Program-made: the position numbers and the translations under genes | Shown here: in pieces, positions 63,728 to 64,000 of the stretch | Numbering within the stretch: the first letter of the stretch is position 1 | Layout of the letters: every line of letters begins with the position of its first letter | Source of the DNA: Nocardia blacklockiae | GTDB lineage: Bacteria > Actinomycetota > Actinomycetes > Mycobacteriales > Mycobacteriaceae | Assembly: GCF_015477355.1 (NCBI RefSeq) | Contig: NZ_JADLRJ010000005.1 | Coordinates: 124,001 to 188,000 of the forward strand | DNA length: 64,000 nucleotides | Direction: 5' to 3' | The notes under the pieces: model-generated | What the model was told of the DNA's origin: nothing | Database searches by the model: none | What the model saw: the letters and a program-made list of their open reading frames with translations, nothing else

Positions 63728-64000
63728 CTAAGAGGTTGCCGGTTCGTCGGGCGGATCGCTCGGGGCGCGACAGCAATACTCCAGCCACAGCGCCGCGGCC
63801 ACCAGCAGCAGACCCGCCACCAGGCCCACGACCGCGCCCGGGGTGTCCGCGGCCGCCGCCCGCAATTCGGACCGCTGCGGGAGCACCCAGACCAGGAAGC
63901 CCAGCCAGACACCGGCGGCCAGCGAACCCACCTGCGCCGAGGCCTTGGCCAGCGCCGCCGCGCGGGCGGCCGTGATCGGATGCAACTGCTTGGGGCCGTC
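63728..64000 (-). CDS. DUF3180 membrane protein, cut by the window edge
   Basis: Only the last 90 residues are present: [20 protein letters not shown] at the edge, then [23 protein letters not shown] and [24 protein letters not shown]. These two spans and the [15 protein letters not shown] motif are typical of the C-terminal half of DUF3180 proteins (Rv3605c). The reading frame is open to 64000, so the true start is outside; the ATG at 63985 is internal. It lies upstream of the Rv3604c-type gene, as in mycobacteria, where folK would follow outside the window. Confidence 0.85.
   Translation of the reverse strand, partial: DGPKQLHPITAARAAALAKASAQVGSLAAGVWLGFLVWVLPQRSELRAAAADTPGAVVGLVAGLLLVAAALWLEYCCRAPSDPPDEPATS

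Overview
The window is chromosomal DNA of a high-GC actinobacterium of the Mycobacteriales, most probably a Nocardia or close relative. The evidence is the gene content and order, which follow the M. tuberculosis H37Rv stretch from about Rv3573c to Rv3605c (fadE34/kstR, mutY-canB-disA-radA-lpqE-carD-ispD-ispF-cysS-rlmB, Rv3591c/mhuD, clpC1-lsr2-lysS-coaX-panD-panC), together with DUF397/XRE genes typical of Nocardia and Streptomyces. I see no prophage, insertion sequence, CRISPR array, rRNA or tRNA. It is ordinary core and near-core chromosome with several small regulatory devices.

Layout. 0-4.6 kb: a MoxR/DUF58/DUF4129 cluster on the minus strand, ending in a strong palindromic repeat, plus a tiny membrane-protein ORF. 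4.8-5.8 kb: ZapE-type ATPase. 6-8 kb: an XRE/DUF5753 regulator with its DUF397 partner, divergent from three very small genes. 8-12.9 kb: accessory enzymes (epoxide hydrolase with a divergent CGNR regulator, RibD-type reductase, an alpha/beta hydrolase behind an apparent leader peptide, secreted proteins). 13-20.9 kb: cholesterol side-chain degradation genes (ltp2, chsH1, chsH2, chsE2, chsE1, fadE34) divergent from kstR, with a perfect KstR box between. 21-23.6 kb: a trehalose-phosphatase/GH15 fusion. 23.8-26.7 kb: a zinc ABC importer behind a Zur-like box. 26.7-37.2 kb: mutY, carbonic anhydrase, disA, radA, lpqE, carD, ispD, ispF, cysS and rlmB, the whole block inverted relative to H37Rv as I recall it. 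37.3-41 kb: a small membrane protein, acyl-CoA enzymes, an alpha/beta hydrolase and the heme-degrading MhuD. 41-45.4 kb: a large secreted or anchored GH65 enzyme, a cobalamin riboswitch with cbtB-cbtA, and OsmC. 45.4-51.7 kb: SMR exporter with a divergent TetR, an ABC exporter with a two-component system, and a luciferase-like oxidoreductase. 51.8-64 kb: clpC, an FHA-HTH protein, lsr2, lysS, rhodanese, cysteine dioxygenase behind a Cys-Cys leader peptide, coaX, panD, panC, a DUF2520 protein, DUF6779 and a cut-off DUF3180 gene.

The most notable signals lie outside the ordinary genes. There are two candidate translated leader peptides (10.56 kb and 59.0 kb). Several pairs of palindromic operators fit the regulator next to them. 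A dispersed palindromic repeat sits just downstream of stop codons, and a different palindrome is inserted in frame in chsE1. At about a dozen starts a TANNNT box lies 6-8 nt before the start codon, which predicts leaderless mRNAs. All gene calls rest on reading the translations; no database search was run.
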